Below, one piece after another: positions 18,073-25,902 of a stretch of 64,000 nucleotides of DNA; the stretch's first letter is position 1; the number at the start of each line of letters is the position of its first letter. A program made the position numbers and the translations under genes. Source of the DNA: JACKIC01 sp964543795 (lineage in GTDB: Bacteria > Planctomycetota > UBA1135 > UBA2386); the NCBI GenBank assembly GCA_964543795.1, contig CAZIZN010000030.1, forward strand, positions 1-64,000, read 5' to 3'. The notes beneath the pieces were generated by a model. The model had not been told where the DNA came from. It did not search any database and saw only the letters and a list, made by a program, of their open reading frames with translations.

Positions 18073-19704
18073 ATGAGAGCATTCGTCCTTCCTTCGGCCA
18101 TCGCGATGGCCGCCGCCCTGACGGCGACCGGCGTCGCCCAGGACGCCACCGTCACCGTGCTGCACGGCGTGCCGGGCCTGCCGGCCCCGGTCCAGGTGTT
18201 CGCGAACGGCAACCCCTTGTTCGCCTTCGAATACGGCGAACAGCGCGGTCCCTTGACGCTGGCGCCCGGCGCCTACGCGCTCGAGGTGCGCCTCAACGGC
18301 AATCCGATCCTCGCCGCGAACGCCACGCTCAGTGCCGGGGACGACGTCTCGGTCATCGCGCACCTCGACGCCGCGGGCACGCCGCGGCTCGCGGCGTTCG
18401 CCAACGACGTGACGCCGCTCAACCTCCCGTCGGCGCGCCTGCTCGTGCGCCACACTGCCCAGGCGCCCGCGGTCGACGTCGTGCTCGCCCAGAACGGCAG
18501 CCCCGTCGCGACGATCCCCGGCCTGGCCAACGGCGCCAGCGCGGTGGCGCCCGTCGCCCCCGGCCGCTACTCCGTGAGCCTGCTCGCCGCCGGCACACCG
18601 AACGTCGCCTTCGGCCCCGTCGACATCGTCGTCGAGAACGGCTTCGGCTACGGCGTCTTCGCGGTCGGCAACGTCGCCGACCCGAGCTTCACCCTGCTGA
18701 CGCAGCGCCTGCCGCTCGCGGCGATCGCCACGGTCGTGCACGGCATCCCGGGCCTGCCCGCACCGGTGACCGTGCGCGCGAATGCCGCCAGCCTGTTCCA
18801 GTTCGACTTCCGGGAGGTGCGTGGGCCGCTCGTGATCGCCCCCGGCAGCTATGCCTTCGACGTGACGCTGGGCGGCTCGCCCGTGCTCGCGCGCAACGAC
18901 ACGCTGGCCCGCGGCGCCGACGTGACGCTCGTCGCCCACCTCGACGCGAACGCGGGCAACGTGCTGTCCGCCTTCGCCAACGACACCTCGCCGATCGCCA
19001 ATGGCCAGGCCCGGGTCGCCGTGCGGCACCTGGCCGCCGCACCCGCGGTGGACGTCGTCGTCGCGGCGAGGGGTGCCGTGGTCGCGACGATCCCCGGCCT
19101 CACCAACGGCCAGGAGGCGGTGACCGCGCTCCCGATCGGCAACTACGAAGTGAGCCTGCGCGCGGCCGGCACGACGACCACCGTGTTCGGCCCGGTCGGC
19201 TTCCGCCCGCAGCAGAACGTGCTCTACGAGTTCCTCGCGGTCGGCAACTTCAGCGCCAACACCTTCGGCGTCGAGTTGCTGCAGCGAGACCTGACGCCGG
19301 CGGTGCCGGCCGAGCTGCAGACGCGCGTCGGCGGGTGGGGCTGCGGTCCGGCCATCGGCGCCAGCCCCAGCACGTTCGGGTTCGGTCAGCCGTGGGAACT
19401 CACGGTCGCCGGCGCCCCGGCCGGGGCCATGGCACTCGTCAACTTCGGCGACAGCATCAGCAGCGTCGGCCCGGTCGCCCTGCCGCTCTCGCTGCAGCCG
19501 ATCGGCGCCGCGGGCTGCTTCCTCAACACCAATGCCCTGGCCACCCTGGCGGCGATGACCGACGCCCAGGGCAGCCTGCGCATCGGCTACCTCGTGCCGC
19601 GCGCGCTCGCCGGCGCGTTCGGCCCGTTCTACTTCCAGGTCGGGGTCGCCAGCGCGGCGAACAACTTCGGCTGGGTCACGAGCGAGTACCTCGAGCTGTT
19701 CTGA
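18073..19704 (+). CDS. Secreted protein with two DUF4397 domains
   Basis: A 543-residue exported protein. A signal peptide (1-22) ends at GVAQ. Two tandem DUF4397 units follow (about 25-215 and 218-405), with parallel motifs VLHGVPGLPAPVQVFANG and VVHGIPGLPAPVTVRANA. These all-beta domains are common in secreted bacterial proteins of unknown role. The C-terminal 130 residues, starting near GGWGCGPAIGASPSTFGFG, form another small domain with three conserved-looking cysteines or aromatic turns; I associate this type of ending with secreted planctomycete proteins, but I cannot name the family. Confidence 0.87.
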   Translation: MRAFVLPSAIAMAAALTATGVAQDATVTVLHGVPGLPAPVQVFANGNPLFAFEYGEQRGPLTLAPGAYALEVRLNGNPILAANATLSAGDDVSVIAHLDAAGTPRLAAFANDVTPLNLPSARLLVRHTAQAPAVDVVLAQNGSPVATIPGLANGASAVAPVAPGRYSVSLLAAGTPNVAFGPVDIVVENGFGYGVFAVGNVADPSFTLLTQRLPLAAIATVVHGIPGLPAPVTVRANAASLFQFDFREVRGPLVIAPGSYAFDVTLGGSPVLARNDTLARGADVTLVAHLDANAGNVLSAFANDTSPIANGQARVAVRHLAAAPAVDVVVAARGAVVATIPGLTNGQEAVTALPIGNYEVSLRAAGTTTTVFGPVGFRPQQNVLYEFLAVGNFSANTFGVELLQRDLTPAVPAELQTRVGGWGCGPAIGASPSTFGFGQPWELTVAGAPAGAMALVNFGDSISSVGPVALPLSLQPIGAAGCFLNTNALATLAAMTDAQGSLRIGYLVPRALAGAFGPFYFQVGVASAANNFGWVTSEYLELF

Positions 19705-19705
19705 T

Positions 19706-19723
19706 CGCGGCGACGACGCCGCG
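19706..19723. terminator. Hairpin between convergent genes
   Basis: CGCGGCG (19706-19712), loop ACGA, CGCCGCG (19717-19723). It sits exactly in the gap between the stop of the DUF4397 gene (19704) and the stop of the FAD gene (19724), so it can serve both strands. There is no T-run. Confidence 0.5.
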
Positions 19724-20686
19724 TCAGAGCACGTGCAGCGCGCCGGCGCGGGCGGACAGCCCACGCAGGCGCGCGCTGCATTCGGCGAACGCCCCGTCGC
19801 GCACGAGCGCCGCGGTCCGGTGCACGAGCGCGAAGCCGAACGGCCCGAGCGGCGCGCCGAGCCAGCGCGCCAGCTCGTCTTCGGCGAGCGCCTGCAGTCC
19901 GGCGTCGGTCGCGGCTGCGTCGACGCCGGTCAGTTCGCAGCGCAACAGGCAGCGCCCCGGGATCGCACGACCGGGCAGCGCGCGCGAGCAGTGGATCACC
20001 TCGCGCAGGCGCCCCGGGACCCCGGGTGCCGCGGCGATGCCGTAACCCGGCACCGATTCGCCCCGTTCGGTGCGATCGCCGAGGAAGACGAGGGCGCCGG
20101 TCTCGGTCGCCAGGAGGCCGGCGGCGGCGGCCAGTCCGGGATCGAAGGTGGCGCAGAGGCGGCTCGAGGTGTCGAGCGGCAGGGCCAGGTGCAGGGTGCG
20201 CGCGGCGAGCGTGGCCGGTACCTCGCCGCCCAGCGTCAGGGTCCAACCGTCGCGGGTCCGCTGCACGGCCGTCGCTGCGCGGCCGAGCCGCAGCGCCGGC
20301 TCCAGTTCGCGCCGGCAGGCCTGCCAGAGTTCCTCGAGTCCGGAGCGGAACGACTGCGGGTCGCCGCCCACGGGTGCCGGCACCCGATCCCGGCCGGTCC
20401 AGAGTTCGCCCGTGCGCGCGGCGGCGGCGACCGGGATCGGATGGGGGGGCGAACGCAGCGCGGCGAGGAACGGTGCCAGTTCGGCGGCGCCGAGCGCGAA
20501 CGCGCCGAGTTCGCAGACGAAGCCGTTGCTGCGCCGCGTCAGGTCGTCGCCGCCCGGGCGGGGTTGGGCTTCGATCAGCACAACACTCTCCGGCGCAGCG
20601 GATTGCCGCAGGCGGAGCGCCGCCAGGAGGCCGCGTCGGCCGGCGCCGACGACGGCGTGTTCGAACGTGGCATCCGGCGTCGTCAT
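19724..20686 (-). CDS. FAD-dependent amine oxidase/protoporphyrinogen oxidase-like protein, short
   Basis: A 320-residue flavoprotein-like sequence. The N-terminal dinucleotide-binding turn is VVGAGRRGLLAALRL, followed by the acidic IEAQPRPGG that contacts ribose, and NGFVCELGAFAL, as in HemG/HemY-type oxidases. Relatives are 440-480 residues long and end with a GG-containing FAD contact; this protein stops at GALHVL, so the last part is missing or reduced. The substrate cannot be named and no heme genes are nearby. Convergent with the DUF4397 gene. Confidence 0.72.
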   Translation of the reverse strand: MTTPDATFEHAVVGAGRRGLLAALRLRQSAAPESVVLIEAQPRPGGDDLTRRSNGFVCELGAFALGAAELAPFLAALRSPPHPIPVAAAARTGELWTGRDRVPAPVGGDPQSFRSGLEELWQACRRELEPALRLGRAATAVQRTRDGWTLTLGGEVPATLAARTLHLALPLDTSSRLCATFDPGLAAAAGLLATETGALVFLGDRTERGESVPGYGIAAAPGVPGRLREVIHCSRALPGRAIPGRCLLRCELTGVDAAATDAGLQALAEDELARWLGAPLGPFGFALVHRTAALVRDGAFAECSARLRGLSARAGALHVL

Positions 20687-20700
20687 GCTCCGTACAGGCG

Positions 20701-20725
20701 AGGAGGCGGGACTTGCCCGCCTCCT
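20701..20725 (-). terminator. Strong hairpin after the porin gene
   Basis: A perfect 10-bp stem, AGGAGGCGGG (20701-20710) with CCCGCCTCCT (20716-20725), loop ACTTG, 74 nt beyond the porin stop on the minus strand and 15 nt before the FAD gene start. It probably ends porin transcripts. No T-tract follows. Confidence 0.55.
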
Positions 20726-20798
20726 GCACCGCGATCGGGGGATCGCGAAGGTCGGCCGCAGCCGATCGGCCTGTCGGCCGACCAGCCGAGCGGTCCGA

Positions 20799-21947
20799 TC
20801 AGAACAGCAGCTGGAAGGCGACCGTGAAGATCAGGTCCTGGTTGTCGGCCTGGTCGAAGTCGCGCTGCGTGAGCTCGAACTGCGTCTTGCACGCGTGACC
20901 GTGGTAGAACGCGTTCACGACGGCCGAGATGTCGGTGACCTCGTCGCCGCCGGCGTCGCTGGCGTCGACGACGCTGTAACGCAGGCCGAAGCCCCACTGG
21001 ATGCTCGAGTCGGCGTTCTTGTCGAGCACGTAGTTCGCGGCCACTGCGATGCCGTCGGAGTCCTGGTCGGCCGCGCCGGTCTGTTCGACCGAATTGTCGA
21101 ACCACTCGCCGATGACCTGGAAGCCCTGCACGCTCCACGCGGTGTTGAAGTTGAGCGTCGTGGTCTCGACGTCTTCGGCCGAGCCCGCGCCCACGGTGTT
21201 GTCCATCGCGTAGCCGAGGCCGACCGTGCCGCGCAGTTCGCGCTCGCCTTCACGGAAGTCGCCCTGGCGGAACGACTCGGTCGTCTGCTTGCCGTCGAAG
21301 AAGTCGCCGAGCGGGTCGAAGTTGACCGAGGCGACGTAGGCGAGCTTGTCGCCGTCGTTGCTGGCCTCTTCGCCCAGCGTCGTGCTGTTCACCGCGCCGA
21401 GCGTCCAGCGCAGCTTGCTCTCCGCGTAGCGGCCGAGCAGCCACGCGCCGCGGCTGTAGTCGTCCGAGAAGGTGCGCGCCGCCGAGGAGCGTTCGGCGAA
21501 GGTCAGGCCCGTCGACGAGCCGGTGCCTTCGAGGCCGAACAGGACCTTCGCCTGGCCGACACGAAGACCGATCGTGCCGGAGTCCGAGTTCATGAAGTTC
21601 CAGGTGACGTGGCCCTGCTTGATGTTGCCGTCGCCCGAGGAGCCCGAGTCGACCGCGTCGAACATCAGGTAGTAGAGGATGTTCTTGTCGAACGCGTGGC
21701 CCGACAGGGTCGTGCGCGCGCGGCGGACGCGGAAGTTGTTCTCGTCCGGGGTGTTCTCGTTGTTCTCCGAGACGAAGTGGATCTGGAGTTGGTTGACGAG
21801 ACGGAAGCTGAAGTCGTCACCCCCGTCGTACTTGAGCCCGGAACCGGGCTTGGCCGTCCAGCCGCCAGCCGCTGGCTTGTCTTGCGCCAGGGTGAGGGAC
21901 GTCGTGACAGCGAGGGTCAGAAGGCCGATGGCAATCGACTTGGTCAT
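20799..21947 (-). CDS. OprO/OprP-type outer-membrane porin
   Basis: A 382-residue outer-membrane beta-barrel. The start ATG at 21947 gives a signal peptide (MTKSIAIGLLTLAVTTSLTLAQ) and is preceded by GGAGGAG on the minus strand. The mature part shows the pattern of phosphate-selective porins: FRLVNQLQIHFV, FRVRRARTTLSGHAF, VGQAKVLFGLEG, alternating beta strands throughout and a C-terminal Phe for BAM insertion (TVAFQLLF). Members form trimeric anion or solute channels; selectivity cannot be assigned. The gene has a long upstream region and a strong downstream hairpin, so it is probably transcribed alone. Confidence 0.87.
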   Translation of the reverse strand: MTKSIAIGLLTLAVTTSLTLAQDKPAAGGWTAKPGSGLKYDGGDDFSFRLVNQLQIHFVSENNENTPDENNFRVRRARTTLSGHAFDKNILYYLMFDAVDSGSSGDGNIKQGHVTWNFMNSDSGTIGLRVGQAKVLFGLEGTGSSTGLTFAERSSAARTFSDDYSRGAWLLGRYAESKLRWTLGAVNSTTLGEEASNDGDKLAYVASVNFDPLGDFFDGKQTTESFRQGDFREGERELRGTVGLGYAMDNTVGAGSAEDVETTTLNFNTAWSVQGFQVIGEWFDNSVEQTGAADQDSDGIAVAANYVLDKNADSSIQWGFGLRYSVVDASDAGGDEVTDISAVVNAFYHGHACKTQFELTQRDFDQADNQDLIFTVAFQLLF

Positions 21948-22435
21948 GCGTGTTGTGATCTCCTCCCAGATGGGATCGTGAGGCGTCGGCGAGCAGAACG
22001 ACCTGGTTCGAGCTTGAGAGTTGGAGAGAGGGTCGCTGCTGGTTCGCTGACGATGGGCCGCAATGCTAGGCACGCCGACAATCTGGCTCCAAGCAGAAAA
22101 AGTGGCGAAAGCGCCGTGGCACCGAACCTTTGTTCGGTGTGGAGAATCGTCCGGCGAACTTGCCGAACTGCATGGATCGCAGGATTTCGCGGCTGTGGAG
22201 AGTTGTTTCGGGCCTGTGGAGAGCAAGCGCCGTTGGGGGGCGAACGCCGCGGTCGGCGCCCGATGTTTGCATCTTGTTCGGTGGCCAGGGTTCTCCGGTG
22301 CCGTCGTTTTTTTGCACGGCGAGCCACAACCGGGCCCCGGCGCTGGCCGATCGCCGCGGTGGCAAGGTAGCTTCCGGGGCCTGCCGCGACTCGCCTCGCG
22401 ATCCGTCCGGCCCTCGCTGCCGTCGCCTCCCGCCC
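21948..22435. other. Divergent intergenic region with inverted repeat
   Basis: This 490-nt stretch separates the porin gene from the molybdopterin oxidoreductase gene. It has less GC than its surroundings and no coding frame that I trust. It holds a perfect 7-bp inverted repeat, ACCGAAC (22121-22127) with GTTCGGT (22132-22138), and three copies of TGTGGAGA (from about 22137, 22194 and 22213). These could be operator sites, but no known regulator motif fits. Confidence 0.5.
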
Positions 22436-24379
22436 ATGCCCGTCGAGAACCTGCGCACCACCTGCAGCCGCGATTGTCCCGACGCCTGCGGCATCGTTGC
22501 GACCGTGGAGAACGGTCGCGTCGTCGGCCTGCGCGGCGACCCGGACCATCCGGTCACCCGCGGCTTCCTGTGCTTTCGCACGAGCCGCTTCGCCGACCTG
22601 ATGTACTCCGCGGCGCGCATCGATCGCCCGCTGCTGCGCCGCGATGGACAGCTCGTGCCCTGCTCCTGGGACGAGGCGCTCGGGTTGGTTGCCGCGAAGC
22701 TGCTCGCCGTGCGGGCCGAGTCGGGGCCGGCGGCGATCTTCCACTACCGTTCCGGCGGTTCGCTCGGGATCCTCAAACACCTGCCGGATCTGTTCTTCGA
22801 CAAGTTCGGACCGTGCACGGGCAAGATCGGCGACATCTGTTCGGGCGCCGGCGAGCAGGCGCAGCTCGAAGACCTCGGCACCAGCGACAGCAACGATCTG
22901 TTCGACCTGCTCAACAGCCGCCACATCGTGCTGTGGGGCAAGAACCCGATGGTCAGCAACGTGCACCTCGTGCCGGTGCTCAAGGACGCCGCCGCACGCG
23001 GCGCGCGGCTCGTCTCCATCGATCCCGTGCACCATCGATCGACGACGCTCGCTGATCTCGTGCTGCAGCCGCGTCCCGGCGCCGACTTCGAGCTGGCGAT
23101 GGGGGTCGCCCGCCACCTCTTCGACGGCGGCCGCACCGACCCCGGCGCGGCGCGGTTCTGCGACCACCTTGCCGGGTTCCGGGCCGTCGCGGAGCAGCGC
23201 ACGGTCGCCGGCTGGGCGGCGGCCGCCGACGTGCCCACGGAACAGGTCGTGGCGCTGGCCGAACGGTTCGCCGACGGGCCCACGGCGATCCTCGTCGGCT
23301 GGGGCATGCAGCGCCGGCAGCGCGGCGGGGCCATCGTGCGAGCTCTCGATGCGCTCTCGGCGATCTCGGGCAACCTCTTCCGATCCGGCGGTGGCGTCTC
23401 GTTCTACTTCAAGCGCCGCAAGCCCTTCCGCCCGTTCGGCCCCAAGGTCGAGCACCCGCGGCTGATCCGCGAGCCGCTGCTCGGCCACGATCTGCTCGCG
23501 GCCCAGGACCCGCCCGTGCGCGTGCTCTGGGTCACCGCTGGCAACCCCGTGGCGATGCTTCCCGATGCACCGACCGTCGCCCGGGCGATCGAGGCGACCG
23601 AGTTCGTGGTGGTGGCGGACTGCTTCTGGAGCGACACCGTGCGCCGGGCCCACGTCGTGCTGCCGGTGCCGACGCTGCTCGAAGACAGCGACCTGCTCGG
23701 CGCCTACGGACACCACTGGATCGCCGAGTCGCACCGCGTCGTGCCGCCGCCGCCCGAGGTCCGTCACGAGGTGCAGATCTTCCAGGCCCTCGCCGAACGG
23801 GTCGGAATGCCGGACTTCCCCCAGGACACGATCGACAACCTGAAGCGCCAGGCGTTGCAACCGGTCGCCGGGCAGGCCGCCAGCCTCGAGTTCCTGCGCC
23901 AGCACGGGGCCGTGCGCAGCCCGGTCGCCGATCGCCTGCTGTTCGCTCGGGAGCGGGTGATGACCGCCAACGGCAAGGTGCAGCTGCTGCAGCAGGAGCC
24001 GCCGCCGGTCGACGTCGCACCGCCGCCTGCGCGCGATGGAGCCAGCGCGCCGCTGTGGCTGTTCTCGAACTCGACCGAGAAGAGCCAGGCCTCCGTCTGG
24101 TCGGGCAAGGGGCTCGGCGAGCGCGCCTGGGTCGTCGTGCATCCGGACGTGGTGCCGGGACTGACTGCCGGCGCCATCGTGCGGGTCGAGAGCGCGCGCG
24201 GCGCGATCGAAGCCGAGCTGCGGCTCGATCCGGCCCAGCGCAAGGACGTCGCGATCGTGCCCAAGGGTGGACACTTCGACCGCGGCCAGAGCGCCAACGC
24301 GCTGATCGCCGCGCGCGCAACCGATCTGGGCCTCGGGGCCGCCTACCTCGACTGTCTCGTGCGCATCGTCGCGACCTGA
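22436..24379 (+). CDS. Molybdopterin (DMSO-reductase family) oxidoreductase with Fe-S cluster
   Basis: A 647-residue enzyme binding a molybdo- or tungsto-bis-pyranopterin. The N-terminal cluster motif is TTCSRDCPDACG (C10, C14, C18) with C46 in GFLCFR. The probable metal ligand is C135 in GDICSGAG. LWGKNP, SIDPVHH and the C-terminal SNSTEKSQASVWSGKG and AIVRVESARGAI are the usual pterin-binding parts. There is no Tat signal, so it is cytoplasmic, like formate-dehydrogenase-like and acetylene-hydratase-like members. No partner subunit or cofactor gene is adjacent. The substrate is unknown. Confidence 0.88.
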   Translation: MPVENLRTTCSRDCPDACGIVATVENGRVVGLRGDPDHPVTRGFLCFRTSRFADLMYSAARIDRPLLRRDGQLVPCSWDEALGLVAAKLLAVRAESGPAAIFHYRSGGSLGILKHLPDLFFDKFGPCTGKIGDICSGAGEQAQLEDLGTSDSNDLFDLLNSRHIVLWGKNPMVSNVHLVPVLKDAAARGARLVSIDPVHHRSTTLADLVLQPRPGADFELAMGVARHLFDGGRTDPGAARFCDHLAGFRAVAEQRTVAGWAAAADVPTEQVVALAERFADGPTAILVGWGMQRRQRGGAIVRALDALSAISGNLFRSGGGVSFYFKRRKPFRPFGPKVEHPRLIREPLLGHDLLAAQDPPVRVLWVTAGNPVAMLPDAPTVARAIEATEFVVVADCFWSDTVRRAHVVLPVPTLLEDSDLLGAYGHHWIAESHRVVPPPPEVRHEVQIFQALAERVGMPDFPQDTIDNLKRQALQPVAGQAASLEFLRQHGAVRSPVADRLLFARERVMTANGKVQLLQQEPPPVDVAPPPARDGASAPLWLFSNSTEKSQASVWSGKGLGERAWVVVHPDVVPGLTAGAIVRVESARGAIEAELRLDPAQRKDVAIVPKGGHFDRGQSANALIAARATDLGLGAAYLDCLVRIVAT

Positions 24380-24444
24380 TCCGCCGCGGCGACGGCCGCG
24401 CGGCTCGCCGTTCCCTGCGGTCGGCGCGGCGCTACCTTGGCGCG

Positions 24445-25845
24445 ATGCGTCGCATCACCGGCACCCACGTCTATTCGTACGTGAAGTGCCCGCACCTCGC
24501 GGCGCTCGACCTGCACCTGCCGCGCAGCGAGCGGCGGCCGCCCACCGAGTGGGAGGAGTTCGCGGCCCAGCGCGGCCGCGACTTCGAGACGCGGTTCGTG
24601 GCAGCGCTCGGCGCAGCGGTGCCCGTCTATCCCGAGCGCGACTTCGACGCCGGAGCGGCGGCGACACGGACCCTGCTGGCCAGCGGTCCGGACTGGGTGC
24701 ACCAGGGAGTGCTGCTGCACGGCGACCGGCTCGGCTTGCCCGACCTGCTGCGCAGGATTCCCGGCACCAGCGCGCTCGGAGACCACCACTACGAAGTGCT
24801 CGACGTGAAGACCTCGGGCCGGCCGCGCAGCGACCAGGTGCTGCAGGTCGCGTTCTACTCGCGTCTGCTCGCCGAGGTGCAGGGGCGCGCGCCCGAGCGC
24901 GGCGGGCTGATCCTGAAGGACGGGCGCGAGGAGTCGTTCGCGCTCGCGGACTACGACGCGGCGGCGGCCGAGGTCGAGGCCGAACTGCGGCGCCTGCGCT
25001 CTGACCCCGGTTCGTCGCGACCCTACCTGCAGGCGGCGTGCGCTGGCTGCCACCACGACCACCGCTGCGTGCCGGCGATGGAAGCGGCGCAGGATCTCTC
25101 GCTCGTGCAGGGCATGAGCCACGGCGCGCGCACGATCCTCGAGAGCCTCGGCTGCCGCACCGTGGCCGACCTCGCGGTGTTCCATCCCGAGGGCGCGCGC
25201 CAGCGCGGCAACCTGGACGTCGCGCTCGTGCGCCGCTTGCGGCGCAGCGCGCAGGCGTGCCTGCTCGGCAAGCCCGTGGTCGAGGAGCGGCCCCGCCACG
25301 AGAGCCTCGACGGCGCGGCGATCGTGCACCTGCTCGCCGATCCCTTCGCGGACCGCGTGCTCGCGTTCGGCGTGCTGCATCCGGCGCGCGAGGATGCACC
25401 GATCGCCTGCGAGCTGCCGGCAGGTCCCGAGGACGAATGGGACGCGCTGCGGAGGCTGCTCGAGCGGGTCCCGGCGCGGGCGCCGATCCTGCACTTCGGC
25501 TGGGCGCTGCCGCGCTGGTACTCCGAACACGCGTTCGAACGCGCGGCCGACCCGAACCTCGAAGCCCGCTTCGTCGACCTCGAGAAGCGCCTGCGTTCGG
25601 CGGCGATCTATCCGCGTGCGGTGTTCGGTCTGGCCGACCTCGTGCGGCACGGGCTGGGCCGCGATCCCCTGCGCGCGGGCCACGCGGGCGCGGCGGCGCT
25701 GTGGGCAGCGGCTCCCGACGGCGAAGGCCGGCTGCGCGACAAGCTCGCCGCCGACCTCGCCGATCTCGCGGCCCTGAAGGCGGCGATCCTCGATGCGTCG
25801 CCGGCGGTCGCCGGTGCCGCCGAGCGCGCCGCCGCCGACGCCTGA
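24445..25845 (+). CDS. RecB-type nuclease (TM0106-like) with probable Fe-S cluster
   Basis: A 466-residue nuclease. The RecB/Cas4-type core includes GLPDLL (D100), EVLDVKTSG (E117, D120, K122) and the QVAFYSRLL helix (Q134, Y138). Four cysteines, C15 near the N-terminus and C199, C202, C208 in CAGCHHDHRC, have the one-plus-three spacing that holds a 4Fe-4S cluster in AddB, Dna2 and Cas4. The C-terminal 200 residues, with PILHFGWALPRWYSEHAF, resemble the RNase H-like domain of the TM0106 family. The SF1 helicase gene begins 57 nt downstream. In related bacteria the two are often a single polypeptide; that is from family knowledge. Confidence 0.86.
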   Translation: MRRITGTHVYSYVKCPHLAALDLHLPRSERRPPTEWEEFAAQRGRDFETRFVAALGAAVPVYPERDFDAGAAATRTLLASGPDWVHQGVLLHGDRLGLPDLLRRIPGTSALGDHHYEVLDVKTSGRPRSDQVLQVAFYSRLLAEVQGRAPERGGLILKDGREESFALADYDAAAAEVEAELRRLRSDPGSSRPYLQAACAGCHHDHRCVPAMEAAQDLSLVQGMSHGARTILESLGCRTVADLAVFHPEGARQRGNLDVALVRRLRRSAQACLLGKPVVEERPRHESLDGAAIVHLLADPFADRVLAFGVLHPAREDAPIACELPAGPEDEWDALRRLLERVPARAPILHFGWALPRWYSEHAFERAADPNLEARFVDLEKRLRSAAIYPRAVFGLADLVRHGLGRDPLRAGHAGAAALWAAAPDGEGRLRDKLAADLADLAALKAAILDASPAVAGAAERAAADA

Positions 25846-25902
25846 CGCGGCCACGTTCCTGGCGCGGGGGTGAGGGCGCTGGATCCGGCGACCCGCGCAG
25901 CC

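Noticed and set aside
19724..19726. TGA of the FAD oxidoreductase as another Sec codon
   Set aside because: No cysteine motif is expected there, the frame soon stops again, and the hairpin there fits a terminator.
22137..22222. DnaA-box-like TGTGGAGA repeats as a replication origin
   Set aside because: They differ from TGTGGATAA, there is no dnaA or dnaN nearby and no AT-rich unwinding region.
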